A stretch of DNA of 64,000 nucleotides, taken from Chionis minor (taxonomy: Eukaryota > Chordata > Aves > Charadriiformes > Chionididae). Each line of letters begins with the position of its first letter. Position 1 is the first letter of the stretch. The stretch is taken from contig VZSF01011216.1 in the NCBI GenBank assembly GCA_013398295.1, positions 1 through 64,000 on the forward strand, written 5' to 3'. Positions 39,401 to 51,300 of the stretch are shown here, one piece after another. Under the pieces are notes generated by a model. That model did no database searches. It saw nothing but the letters and a program-made list of their open reading frames with translations, and was not told where the DNA came from. A program made the translations under genes and the position numbers.

Positions 39401-40683
39401 GGGTGGACAAGGTCAATCTTCTACAATTTAATTTACTTCATGTTTGAGCAAGAAATTAAAGAGCTGCATTCACTGACCTCTTGAGCATCAGGGAATTCAA
39501 AATGTGCATTCTACCCCCTGAAAAACATCTTTTTCTGCCAAGTAAAAGACTATGTTGAGAAAGACAGTTTCTCCAGCCTTGCTGTTGTAGCTGTTAACGA
39601 TATACAGCAAAGAGTTCAAGGTTCATAAGTACTGAAAGAGAGCAAGTGAGCAGGAAGTTATCTCCAAATCAGTTGTTACCTAAAGCCTCTATATTTTCTA
39701 GAAGGGGGAAATCCTGGGGCTGCGTTTCAGCACTGCTGAAAGTTAATGTCAAGGAATCTTTCGAAGCCAGATGAATAAACAGCTTTAGAAGTGGAAACCA
39801 GAACACAGAACTGTTCTCTTCCACCTTCATGAAATTGTAATCTTGGCTGTGAATTCCCTCATGAGAAGTGGAGCATACCTGGTAAATATGTGGACTTAGT
39901 GCTGGACTCATGGTTAGGGCAATAACACAGGCAGGGAGAAAAAGATGTGGTTTGGAATGGTTTCAGGTGTAGAAGGACTTACGTACAATGTGATTACATA
40001 CCACGTGTCTCTGTTCCTGGCAAATAATCTAGTACTATTCAAGTATTGTTAGGTACATCCTGTATAGATGGGCAAATCGTCTTTTACAAAGCATCCAGCT
40101 GGCAGTGTATGGTCTTAAATCCAACAAGTGTTTCTAGTCAGAGAACCCCAGAGCTGGAAATAGCCTGGTAGTCAGCATTTCAGATGCACCTGTTCCAGAA
40201 CCTGAAGCTTTTCCACTCAGTATGTAGATGCTGTAAAAACATGTCTGTACCACCTCGTCTACTTTATGGAGAATTTAGGTGTTTAATTCAATTTATGAAA
40301 TATACACCTAGAGATAACACCAAAAGCTAGTGTTATTTTGAAGTGGCTCTTCCCATGTTTAAGACTCTCAGATGTTCTGCATGTTTCTAACTGTTTCAGT
40401 CTCTTTTTTTCCCTGTATTTCCTATTGCCTCAGGAAAAGATATTTAAATGACATTTTTGTTGGTATGACTCTGGTTGATATGGATATTGAAAAAGAAAAA
40501 TTGTAATCTGGATTTGTGACAGGAAGATTATTGAAGTTCTATTTAAAAAGCCCCTGAAAATATGTCCAAAATGTTTAAAAAAATACTGAGTTTCATAAAT
40601 TATACGTCGGTGAAGACGAGAAAGTATTCTGTTTCAGAAAGTATACAGCAAAACCAGTCCTTCAACTGGAAAATGAAATGCCA
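33448..40683. other. non-coding stretch with a weak candidate exon
   Basis: Seven kilobases of mainly AT-rich unique DNA. It holds T-rich tracts at about 33993-34020, 37208-37222 and 37533-37556 (24 Ts), and a CpG-enriched patch at about 36280-36720. A 34-base minus-strand open segment at 39983-40016 has splice-like borders and is discussed as a finding only. No transposon is recognised, which makes this the longest repeat-poor interval between two well-preserved CR1 copies. Confidence 0.45.
37533..37556. repeat. T24 homopolymer
   Basis: Twenty-four consecutive Ts on the plus strand, the longest mononucleotide run in the window. No retrocopy is recognised next to it. Confidence 0.9.
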
Positions 40684-41940
40684 TCTTTGTGAAGCTCAAG
40701 GACAGCCTTGGTTGCAGTGACCATGAGATGGTGGAGTTCAAGATCCTTAGAGCAGTGAGAAGGCCACACAGTAAGCTCGCTACCCTGAACTTCAGGAGAG
40801 CATACTTTGGCCTCTTCAAGGATCTCCTTGGTAGAGTACCATGGGATAAAGCCCTGGATGGAGGAGGGGCCCAATAAAGCTGGTTAATATTCAAGAATCA
40901 CCTCCTCCAGTCTCAGGAATGATGCATCCCAACAAAGAGGAAGTCAAGGCCTGCATGGATGAACAAGGAACTCCTGGACAAACTCAAACTCAGAAAGGAA
41001 GCCTACAGAGGGTGGAAGCAAGGACAGGTAGCCTGGGAAGAACACAAAAAAATTGTCCGAGCAACCAGGGATCGCGTTAGGAAAGCTAAAGCCCAGACAG
41101 AGTTAAATTTGGCCACAGATGTCAAGGGCAACAAGAAAAGCTTCTATAGGTATGTCAGTGATAAAAGGAAGGAAGATTAGGGAAAATATGGGCCCTCTCC
41201 ACAAGGAAATGAGAGACCTAGTCACCTGGGATATGGAAAAGGATGAGGTACTCAATGACTACTTTGTTTTGGTCTTCACTGTCAAGCACGCTAGCTACAT
41301 TGCACAAGTCACAGAAGGCAAAGGCAGGGACCAGGAGAATGAGGAACTGCCCACTGTAGGAGATCAGGTTTGAGACCAGCTGAGGAATCTGAATGTGCAC
41401 AAGTCCATGGGACTTGATGAGATTCATCTGTGGGTCCTGAGGGAACTGGCAGATGTAGTTGCCAAGCCATTATCCATCATGTTTGAGAGGTCATGGCAGT
41501 TCAGTGAAGTTCCCACTGACTGGAAAAAGGGAAGCATAATGCTCATTTTTAATAAGGGTGTAGAAGAAGCCCTGGCGAACTACAGGCCAGTCAGTCGCAC
41601 CTCTGTGCCCAGCAAGATCACGGAGCAGATTCTCTTGGAAACTATGCTAAGGCACATGGAAAATAATGAGATGATTGGTGACAGCCAACAGGGCTTCACT
41701 AAGGGCAAATCATAGAATCATAGAATGGTTTAGGTTGGAAGGGACCTTGAAAATCATTAATTTCAACTCTCCTGCCATGGGCAAGGACACTTCCTGCTAG
41801 ACCAGATTTCTCAAAGCCTCATCCAACCTGTCCTTAAGAGCAATGGACATTGTCTACCTGGAATTGTACGAAGCGTTTGACACTGTCCCACTAAATGATC
41901 TTTAACATCCCCTTCGATTCTATTCGTTCTATGATTCTAT
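40684..41940 (+). mobile_element. CR1 LINE, forward, interrupted by a nested CR1
   Basis: A forward CR1 from the end of the endonuclease domain (CSDHEMVEFKILRAV near 40711) through the linker region (FYRYVSDKR near 41140) into the reverse transcriptase ([20 protein letters not shown] near 41398, [12 protein letters not shown] at 41680). The frame is split into several open blocks with frameshifts. A reverse CR1 end is inserted at about 41709-41838. The original element then resumes with DIVYLELYEAFDTV (near 41848-41890, slightly decayed) and jumps to a CR1 3' tail near 41895-41940, so the C-terminal half is deleted. It preserves a more 5' part of CR1 than any other copy here. Confidence 0.9.
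41709..41838 (-). mobile_element. nested CR1 3' end fragment
   Basis: About 130 bp in reverse orientation inside the forward CR1. It starts with ATCATAGAATCATAGAATGG, continues GTTGGAAGGGACCTTG and CCTGCCATGGGCAAGGACAC, and ends near CATCCAACCTGTCCTTA. This is the typical extreme 3' end of a bird CR1, severely 5'-truncated. It divides the host CR1 between GFTKGK and the later VYLE block, so it is younger than its host. No clear target duplication is visible, as is common for CR1. Confidence 0.88.
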
Positions 41941-42038
41941 GGTTTCTCTTCAGGCTAGTCATTCAGAATGAAACTGAATATTTTGATTCAGATTTTAGTC
42001 ATGTGAATGACATAGAGCAATGACCCTTTGTTACACAT

Positions 42039-42260
42039 AACAGAATCATGAACACTGGGGCTAGAAGTGACCTTAAGGGCTTATCTTGTTCTTCAGCCTG
42101 TCCCAAGCCCAGATAAAATATCTTTCCCTCTTTCCAAAAAGATTTGTCTAATCTATTCTTAAATATCTTTGATGATGGAGATTCCACAACCTCTTTATTC
42201 AGTACCTCAGAAATCCAACAAGTACCAAAGAATTCTGAAATTTTCTCTGGCTTGCTTGTT
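42039..42260 (-). mobile_element. ancient CR1 fragment
   Basis: Reverse-orientation, diverged CR1 3' part: ACAGAATCATGAACACTGGG at about 42040, GTGACCTTAAGGGCTTATCT, then TCTAATCTATTCTTAAATAT and GATGATGGAGATTCCACAAC. The last block is typical of older sauropsid CR1 families. The borders, the right one especially, are approximate. Confidence 0.72.
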
Positions 42261-44464
42261 ACTCTGAGAATGAACTCAAACTTCAACTTACCAGCTGACT
42301 TCACTGGATCCTCACTGAAGTGCAGGTGTTTGTGGTGCCGGCATGAGCTTGATTGAGAGGTTTATGGAAAGAGAAATTTGAATCCCATCACAATCAATAG
42401 TTCTTTAAACCCCAAGGAGTTTTGATGTCGGCGAGGATGTCCATGGAACATATTGTTATCTTGTATGAAAAAGGGGACCATGAATCTGTCCCTTTGATAA
42501 AATTGATTGGTCAAGAAGATTCTTTTGCGCTTATGCTTGCATATGGCTTTGAATAAGCCATATCTCATTCTGCGTGACATTGTTAATGGCAACTGAGGTG
42601 TTGGCCAAAATAATAAAAATGGTTTTTATGTTATGGTAATTGCATTCTGATACAGACACAAGGGTCTAATTTCCTGCAGTAGTGGTAATATAGTACCTCT
42701 ACTACAAAATAAATGTATATTTCATGGTGGCATTTCTTGTATAAATGGATAAAAAATCCTAACTCAGTTTTTGATGTAGTTTTGCAGTCAACCACTTGCT
42801 TTGCATAACTGGGGTGACAGATGCACTTTATTGTAGCAGCAAAACCACTTTGTAGCACATTTTGTAAAATGGTACAATGGGCCTGGATCTTGGCCAACAT
42901 CAATAATGGAATAATAAACTTATACAAGTAGCGGGGAATTGCAGTTGTTTTAATGAAAAAGCCACTTCTCGTGGCTGTTCTGAGGTTATTCTGTTCAACA
43001 GTTGCTACCAGGACACAGGACTTTTAGACAAGATTCTGAAACATTTTTTTGTTTGGGAGAGGAAAGAAGAGACATGGGAAAATAAGATTCTGAAAGAGTC
43101 CCAGAGCACAAACCCCACCATGTCATACACTGCTGCCAGAGAAAGCACCGGATCACTGCTGAGCCACCATTCATAGAAGCAAGTCTTTTTGTACAGCCCT
43201 GTAAACCGAGCAACCCTGTCGAAAATTGTTCTCCAGCCCTATTGGAAGTCAGACAGGAAAACAGCCTGATCTACACTGTAGGGTTTTCCTGTGCTAATGC
43301 TTTCCTCATCCTCATTGCTCATTCACCTGATCCGTAGAGATTTGTCTACACGGATTTCTTGATTCATTGTTGCTAGCCCGAATGGGACAAACCTAGGAAA
43401 AAAGAAGCATCCCTCACTGGAGTTCTGTGAAAAATGTCAGTGCATGTCAGACTATTAAGACAGGTTGGTATTGATGTGATTTCTCTTTCTGACAGTTGGT
43501 CAAATGCTCACCTATCAAAAATCACTGCCTCTCAGCTGCTCGTTTGAAGACAACCTGCAATGTAATGCTCTTGAAATGTGATTTTGTTTGAGATACATTA
43601 GGCTTTTTGGGTTTGTTTTTACTCACTGAGTAAGTAACAGAAGACACTTGTTGAAAACAACATAAGCTGATAAATGCATTCCAGATAAGGTAATTGAAAT
43701 AACTGTGAACAGAGGCAATGTCCAACCAGAATAATATTTTCTCACTGAGAAAACTTCAGTACGGTAGAGGAGAGGGCAACATCATTTTAACACAGGTTGC
43801 TGGCCTTCCTATTTCTTTAACAGCTTGTGCACACCATCATTTCTTAGACATAAACATTGATAGGAAGAGAGTGATAAGAGAATGCAACTCTTGAACACAT
43901 TTCTTATCTGTAACAACCACTCTGCCATTTATTTCTTAGGTCAAACTGTGTACTTTTTTTCAAAGAAATTCATATTTGATTTGACACTTAACTCAAAATC
44001 CGTCAAAAACATTAGAAAAACAACTGCTGGCTTCACCTTTGACTTTAAAGCATCTCTGGGTCCATTTCTAGACAACTATAAATACCTGTCTGGAACATGG
44101 AAGGGGAAGAAATCATCTAAATATATATTTTTTTGAAATTGACTAAAAGATGTAAAGTGCTCTATCCTTTATAGTTATAATACTATTTTAGACAGTTTAA
44201 TTTGTAGCTTTTCCCACCTTTTGGACCCATATCAAACTAAGGAACTGGGTAAAAAAAAAGTAGGATGTAATAGTGACTCAAGATATTTGAGACACATTTA
44301 AGATCTGATGGATAGTGATTTTAAATATGATTGTTGCATATCTCCAAATAATAAGCTTAATTTCCAAATCCAGAAGTATAAAAACATTGACATGTGTCAA
44401 ATGTCACACATCCCATGTTCAAAAAATGTCAAAAAGATGGTGCGTGGAGCTACTGCTAAGTGGT
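42261..44464. other. non-coding stretch
   Basis: Unique AT-rich DNA with no accepted exon or transposon. The open frames at 42362-43213 on the minus strand show no family features. Confidence 0.5.
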
Positions 44465-44985
44465 CTGCCTCACTTCAGTCCCTAGGAAAGTCATGGAGTG
44501 AGTCATTTTCGGACACACTTCTTGGCACCAGAAGGAGAAGAAAGTGATGGAAACAGTCAGAATGGATTTCCCAAGGATAAATTATGCCTGAACAATGTGA
44601 TTGCTGTCTGTAACAAAATGACTGATTGTAAGGGGAGAGAGAGAGAGAGTTGGATGTCAACTACCTCAACTTTAGCACAGATTTCAACACTGTAGATTGA
44701 GGGTATGTTTATGTCCCTTTACTGGGACCTCATCTAGAATACACTGTCTAGATTTCCTCCCCTCCTCAACTTCCCCAAGGAACACAAATGTTGATAAACT
44801 GAAACAAGCTCACTGGAAGCCACCAAGACAGTCAGGGCTAGATCACTTGCTTTGTGAGGAAAGGTTGAGGGAACTGGGCTTATTTGACTTGCAGAAGAGA
44901 TGGCTTTAGGGGAATCTAATGTCAGTTTCAATGCCTACAGGGAGGCTATCAAGGAGACAGAAGTTTGCTTCGTATTGCAGACACG
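44465..44985 (+). mobile_element. CR1 LINE, forward, heavily decayed
   Basis: A diverged forward CR1. The clearest parts are a block encoding NSQNGFPKDKLCLNNVIAVC (44555-44615), a decayed version of the CR1 GFTKGKSCLTNLIAFY-like block, followed by CTACCTCAACTTTAGCACAG (44660-44679). After an internal deletion comes LLCEERLRELGLFDLQKRWL near 44850-44909. A GA microsatellite (44636-44650) has grown inside. No 3' tail is left. Confidence 0.75.
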
Positions 44986-47221
44986 CAGAAAGCTATAGTT
45001 CACAGCAGATCCAAATGGCAGCAAAAACCATATCAGTCAGAATATTCTTTTAGTGCTACAGCAAATACAGTATGTCTGATTTTGTCTTCATTGTACAGTC
45101 GACAGAAAACTTAATCAGCATCTTTGGTGAGCAGAGAAACACAATGAAAAGCTGCTTCATTGAAAAGACTTCTTAGCTCTACAGTCAATTGTAATTTCAG
45201 AATATTTCATGAGCTTGTTTTCTAAGTCTGCAGAGTTCAGTTGCATGTGTTTTCGTGGTACCCGCATACATTTTCATTTTTATAGAAATCCAAAAAAAGA
45301 CCAACTAAGGTTATGTCAATGTTTCTATTCTTTCCTGTTCTTCCACAGGCTTCTTGAAATGCAGATAACTTGTCTGTCATTTCAGACTGTTTGAATCTCA
45401 TCTCTTCAGAGACAAATTGAGCATATTTAACTTATCAAAGGTATCACCCAGATCTGTCTGAATACATGGTCATTGCTGGTCAGACCACAGTGCCTGCACT
45501 GTTTTGCCTTCCTGAAATAAAAAGACCTAATGTCTGAATTTTTATATTCAGCTCAAAACGTTCTGGTGTGATAGCCATCTTAATTCAGCAAGGAAGAGCA
45601 GTGCCGGTACTCAGAACACTCTGTCACAATGTCTTGTGCCTTTGGCTTGATAATTCATCCATTTTCTTGACCTGATAAGGGCAATAACTTGCATTCAATT
45701 CAGAGAATCATTTTTGTACACTTAACAGCTCTTTTTGGATAGAATAGCATTTGTTTCATGTGAGACCTGGAAGTTCCAAGCCCGTCTGTGAGGGCACTCT
45801 TTTTGCTAAACATAGTTCCATCACCACCAAAACCTTTGAAGAATTACACCCTGTGAATGACGCTTTTTCTTTAAATAATTCTCAAGGAAGTTTGGGTTTT
45901 GTTGTTTGGTTGATTGGTTGGTTTTTTGGATTTTGGTTTTTTTAATATATTGATTATTTGTTACTTGCTATTTAGCATCTAGTATTTAGCATTTACTATT
46001 CAGTTATTGGTATCTTTAGTATTTGCAGAGATAGGTCAGCACAGCACAAAACTCTTCAGGAAAAGCACTAGCTTTTAAATAAAAAAGCAGTTACTTCTGT
46101 CTTTTGAGCAACATCAGAAGATACCTCATGTTTGGTTGAGTTTTGGATTTTTTAATCATTAGTTTTTTGGGTTTTTTTTCTCTTAAATCATTTGGATTGC
46201 TGATATATGATGTTTGGAGCTGTTCTGTAATGCTTTCTGAGTGTTCAGGTCAGGTTATTGGAAGGCTTTGAGCCTTCACGTTAAAAGGCAGAGCTCGGAG
46301 GTTTTGTGATTTTCTTGCTTTACCTTCTGGCCTCAAGAGGGCTCCCAGCCACCTTCCAGCATCCCTGGGACTGGGCGGGGAAACGGCAGCCTGGCACACA
46401 GAGAGGAGCTCTACGTCTGTGCTCAGATGCTTAAGAAATGTTCCCCGTGTGTGGAAGACCTAATACCAAACTGCTAATTTGGTGTCTTCTGCTCCGGGAG
46501 CATGATATTGTGGGAATTCACATAAGAGAAAATACAAGTATTTCATCCCAGATTATAACCCAGAAGGAGATCTGAGAAATTGCTTAAAATATTTGTCCCA
46601 TTCTTGTGCTTGGAAGTGATGTATCTCTCTAGTGCTACTCTAATAATTGATTCAGTCAGTATGCTGAACTGGTTATTGATACATTTTCTCAATTATTGCA
46701 TTTGTTTGGTAGATCAGGAGATTCTTACCTTTTTGACGACACAAAAAGAATGGTTCAAGCTAAGTCAGAGCACAGGAAATATGCGAGACTTGGGTACCAT
46801 TGCCTGTGAAAACGCTGAGCTGAGAAACTGCTCTGAAGCAGGACAGGAAAAGTTCCTGGCATGCAGGAGATCAAAAGAACTCTCCTGCAGGTCTAAAAAT
46901 GAACACTTGCTCCGTGTAGAGTAATTATCTTGGAACAACCAGCTGAGACACAGGATCTTGTGGGACCAGGAGAAGTTACAACTAGCTTCATTATCATCAC
47001 GAGATCAAAAGATTTTAAGATAGACGAGCACGCCAGCTGCTCTTTCAGGAAATACTGTCCATTTGTTACAACAGCTTAATACTTCCATTTTAGGAAGGTC
47101 ATTACGTATCTATGTATGATTTGTATCTGAGTCATAAAAAGAAAAACTGCAGGTACCCGAACAGAGTAAGACTTACTGAGAAAGTGCAGTCTCCCCTGAA
47201 GCGTTGGAACCCAGGTCTTAG
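44986..47221. other. non-coding stretch
   Basis: Unique AT-rich DNA. A short TTTGG/TTGG-rich tract lies at about 45890-45945, and a somewhat GC-richer patch at 46270-46430 has no recognisable function. The plus-strand frame at 46580-46924 lacks family features. Confidence 0.45.
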
Positions 47222-47489
47222 TCAAGTACAAGAAAGACATCAATAAAGCGGAGCAAGTTTGGTCAGGGGCTGGGACACTTGTCCTGTGAGGAGCGGCTGA
47301 GACAGATGGGTTTGTGGAGCCTGGAGTGAGACGGCTCCAGGGAAATCTTAATGCTGTCCTCAACTATCTAATGGAAGGAAATAGAGAAAAAGGAACCAGA
47401 CCCTTAGAGGAAGAATGAGAGGTAATGGACAAGAGCTGGAAGATGGGAAATTCTGGCTCAATATTAGGGGAAAAAAAAATCACCATGAG

Positions 47490-47657
47490 TGTGGTCACAT
47501 ACTGGAGCCAGTTTCCAGAGAGGCTGGGGGATCTCTGTCCTTTGAGGTATTCAAAACTCAATTGGAGAAGTCCATGAGCAGCATGCTATAAGGGAACCTG
47601 CTTTGACCAAGGGGGTTGGAGTAGCTGAAGGGCCTTCCAACCTATGTAATTCTGTGA
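47490..47657 (+). repeat. 168-bp direct repeat, copy 1
   Basis: Identical over its full length to 47659-47826. It is separated from that copy by one ambiguous base. It is the 3' part of a CR1 copy. Confidence 0.95.
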
Positions 47658-47658
47658 N
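47658..47658. other. ambiguous base between identical repeats
   Basis: A single N at the junction of two identical 168-bp copies, typical of a scaffold join in which overlapping contig ends were not merged. Confidence 0.85.
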
Positions 47659-47826
47659 TGTGGTCACATACTGGAGCCAGTTTCCAGAGAGGCTGGGGGA
47701 TCTCTGTCCTTTGAGGTATTCAAAACTCAATTGGAGAAGTCCATGAGCAGCATGCTATAAGGGAACCTGCTTTGACCAAGGGGGTTGGAGTAGCTGAAGG
47801 GCCTTCCAACCTATGTAATTCTGTGA
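47659..47826 (+). repeat. 168-bp direct repeat, copy 2
   Basis: Second copy, identical to 47490-47657. It leads directly into the unique sequence that precedes the LTR at about 47856. Confidence 0.95.
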
Positions 47827-47855
47827 TTGTAACCTGTGGGTTGCTATAAAAATAG

Positions 47856-48392
47856 TGTTGATCACGGGTGGTGGACTTTCCTTGGCCGGCTGTCAGGCCC
47901 CCAGCCTTTTGCTCTCTCTGTCCCCCTCCTCAACAGTACAGGAGCAAAAAATAAGATGGAAAAGCTTGCAGGCCGAGAAAAAGCCAGTTTAATATTCACT
48001 ACTTCCCACTGGCAGGCAGATGTCCAGCCGTTCCCTGGGAAGCAGGGCGTCATAGCATAGTAGTTACTTGGGGAGATGAATACCATAACCACAAACATAC
48101 CTGTATCTACCTCCTTGCTCTCAGCTTTTATTGCCGAAAACAATGTCCTGTGGTACGGAATATCCCTTTGGTCAGTGGGGATCACCTGTCGGGGCTGTGT
48201 CCTTTCCCAGCCTCTTGCCCATGCCCAACCTACTGATGGGAGGGGGATTCAGAGAGATAACCCTGATGCTGCGCAAAGTAAAAGCCAAATGACTGGTGTG
48301 TTATTAACATCATTTTAGCCACAAATGCAAAGCACAGCACCGTATGTGCTACTATGAGGAAAGTTAACTCCATCTCGGTCAGAGACAGTACA
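47856..48392 (-). mobile_element. solo LTR, avian ERVL-like endogenous retrovirus
   Basis: About 537 bp resembling bird ERVL LTRs in reverse orientation: CTTGGCCGGCTGTCAGG near 47883, GGAATATCCCTTTGGTCAGT near 48157, GCTGTGTCCTTTCCCAGCC near 48196, and an end with GAAAGTTAACTCCATCTC followed by AGAGACAGTACA. It begins TG and ends CA at the positions given, but I find no matching 5-bp duplication in the flanks. It is therefore an older copy than the one at 15159-15808, or one of my borders is wrong. No internal retroviral genes are adjacent. The central segments of the two LTRs look related. Confidence 0.72.
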
Positions 48393-51300
48393 TCATGGAA
48401 TATAATTAGGCATGATATGGACTTGTTGCTTAAAAGGGACATCCACAGGGACATAGGGATGGATCCAAAAATATGACTTACCCTGAACTGTGACAAGAAT
48501 GTTTTTCAGATAGTTCTACTTATTTCTATTTCAATAAAATTGATCTGTCATTAATGCACAGTATTAGGCTGACCTAGGATCTAAATGCATAAGAAAACAA
48601 TTAAATACTGTGCTCCCAAAGTGCTAAGCAACAACTAAAATTTAACAGAAAGAACTCGGGTATGCTGAGAATAAATTACCTAGGGGCAAAAAAAAACCCA
48701 ACTGATTTTTTTCTCATTTTAGTATTGATTGGACTGCTTGAGTGGTGAAAATTGCAGGACAGCAAATCCAATTAGCAGAATATGGTACTTCTTTTAGTAA
48801 GCAAGCATGCTTTGGTGGCCAAAGCTTGGTTGCTTTATTTTTCTGCTTCACAGCCTGTTTCCCAGCTTTAGTGCCTAATCCTAAAATGTGCTGCTGAGTG
48901 CATTTTGTGACAACTCAGAAGATCTGCCTACCAACAACTTCTGAATTCTCTACAAAATTATGGGCATGGTTATCTTAATCAAAGTCAGTTTCCTCAGCTT
49001 TAATGCGCACCTCCCTAACCCTCTCTGTTGTTGTTCTGCCTCCCTGACGGTTTAGTATTCACAGAGGTGTGCCTATGCAGCCAGGAACAGAGGATTTGTT
49101 CAAATAGAAAAAAAAGCTGGCGCCTGATCAAGAGAACTGGTTTAAATGGGTTATCTGGCAAGCAGATCACACAGCGGGGGTCTCTGATGATATGCTGGGC
49201 CTCTCCATTACATGTCCTGTGTAACGGAGGCTGAAAGTAGAAAAAAACCCCAAAGAAATATTTCTGAGGGGTATTTGCACTAGCTTACCTGAGGGCAGTT
49301 GAGCCAATATCTGATGAAGAAGAAACTCTGCCCTCCTGAGTACAGATTTATTCCTAATGAACAGAGGATGTGAGGGTGAACGACATTATCTATAGAGAGT
49401 CTGTGGGTTTTATTAGGTTCCTTGCTAAACAGCATTACTTTGAAAAGAACAGTAACCCTTAAAGAAACATTTAAAGAACAGGAAAAGACATTACAGGCTA
49501 CAGAACTGAATTCTCTATATTACAAGGTAGATAGCTGAAACCAGCTAAGATTCTTGTTGTACTATCCCGACAGAAGACAATTCCCAGACTTCATTCTTCA
49601 GATGGGTAAAATCCAGCCAAAGTTTATTCATTACTAGTTCATACTAATTTGTTCTGTTGCCATTTTTTTAGCTTAAATTAGCTCTTCTATCTCCCTCTCA
49701 TTTACTTCCTGATGGTTTTACAGACTGTTTTCTGTTTTTTTCTTCCTGAATTAAATGAGCCAAGATTTTTTTAAGTGTCTTTTCAAAACATAAGCTCTCC
49801 ATTCAGTTGACCATTTCTAGCAGGATTTCTCTGCACACAATCCAATATGATTTAATCTCTCTTGAAATGAATAAATGAAATTCTCTATGGTGTATATGAA
49901 GGCTCACGAATGCCTTAAACAATGGTAATGAATGCAAGATCAAAGCAGACCAGCCTCAAGAGGCTTTTCAAGGTGCTTAATTTGGTAGACTGAGTAGAAA
50001 TATCACTATCTAATCATAGCAGAAGACATTCATGGTCTTTCTTGAATCAAATATTTTGGATGAACTTGCAGTGTACAATTAAAAAAAAATCTATTTTGAC
50101 ACTAGTAATTTCTCTACCAAAAACTTTCAGGTAACAAGATTAATGTAAGCTTCAAAAAACAATCTTTATGTCTAGACTTTAAGTTACAACACTGTTTGGA
50201 CCAATGAAGGAAGAAGAAATTGAGGACTGGTAGATGAACATTTTTTTTTGTGTGAGAAAACATTTGTGTATGAAGCAGTATTTTGCCTTGCTCTTCACTA
50301 TGTGAACTAAAGAGAATTCACATGGGACCTGTAGATTGGTGTCAGTCCACAAACATAAAGAATTAGTAAATGTAAGTATACCTACATGATTATGAATCAT
50401 TTAAGTCAAACCTTTTTTTTCCCCCCAGATAGGTCTATTTATGGATCTTAAGGCTGTGGCGATCACTTTACTCTGGGTTTCTTTTCAGAGTCCACCATAA
50501 AAGCAAAACTATACTTTGCTTACTAAAGACTCTTCCATAGTCTGCTCCTGTTAGTTTGGGGTTTCCTGAAAAGCTCCTGAAACAAACCTGAAAAGTTAAA
50601 TAATCCTAAAAAAAAAAAAAAAGATGCAGAAAAAATAATTTAATATTGTGGAATTAAAATACTGGAGCCCAGAAAAAAAAAAAAACAACCAAAAAAAGAC
50701 ACACCAGGAAAGCAGCAGTTAAAATTTTGGAGAAATACTCCAAAGCATCAACCAAATGATGAACCCCCCCATTTTCTCTATTGAGTAGCCGCAATCACCT
50801 GGGTTGACATTCAAGTAACAATAAGAGAATGGCATTAAGAATAAATAGTCGATCATAAAAATACTAGGAAATGCCCAAGACGGCACTCAGTAGAAATCAA
50901 ATTTATCCTAGGCCTCATACTTAGAAAAATCACATTGATCTAGTAGAAATAACAAATAAAATAAAAAACCCACCAGAGAGAATTTAATCTCAAATACTTG
51001 AAGTTCTGAAAATGTAAATGACTGAAAACTTCCTTGTGAGGGAAATTCTTAAACAACATGAATAAGAAGAGCTGTTACAATCTCACTCACTGTAATGTAC
51101 AGTTTAAGGGTCTAGCTGATGCCATGTCAGCATTTCAGTTTTGGTCAGGAGATGTTTTATTTGAAGCTGCTGTTTATTTGTAAAAGTTCTGATTAGCCAA
51201 ATATGATCACTCTGATATGGAAACTGGGTTATTTTGAACTTGACTTTTCCTATAGAAATCCTCTTGATATTAACAGAAACTTGGGTCAAAGCTCCAAACA

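Larger units (their letters stand above)
47222..47826 (+). mobile_element. CR1 LINE 3' part containing an artefactual duplication
   Basis: A forward CR1 3' fragment. It begins near AGCGGAGCAAGTTTGGTCAG, continues with the CR1 block containing CCTGTGAGGAGCGGCTGAGA (47283-47302) and FCxxLE-like remnants, and ends GGGCCTTCCAACCTATGTAA TTCTGTGA at 47657. The last 168 bases are then repeated exactly at 47659-47826 after an N. The element is decayed and non-coding. Confidence 0.82.

Noticed and set aside
42144..42356. Plus-strand frame of 70 codons
   Set aside because: Antisense of an ancient CR1 fragment.
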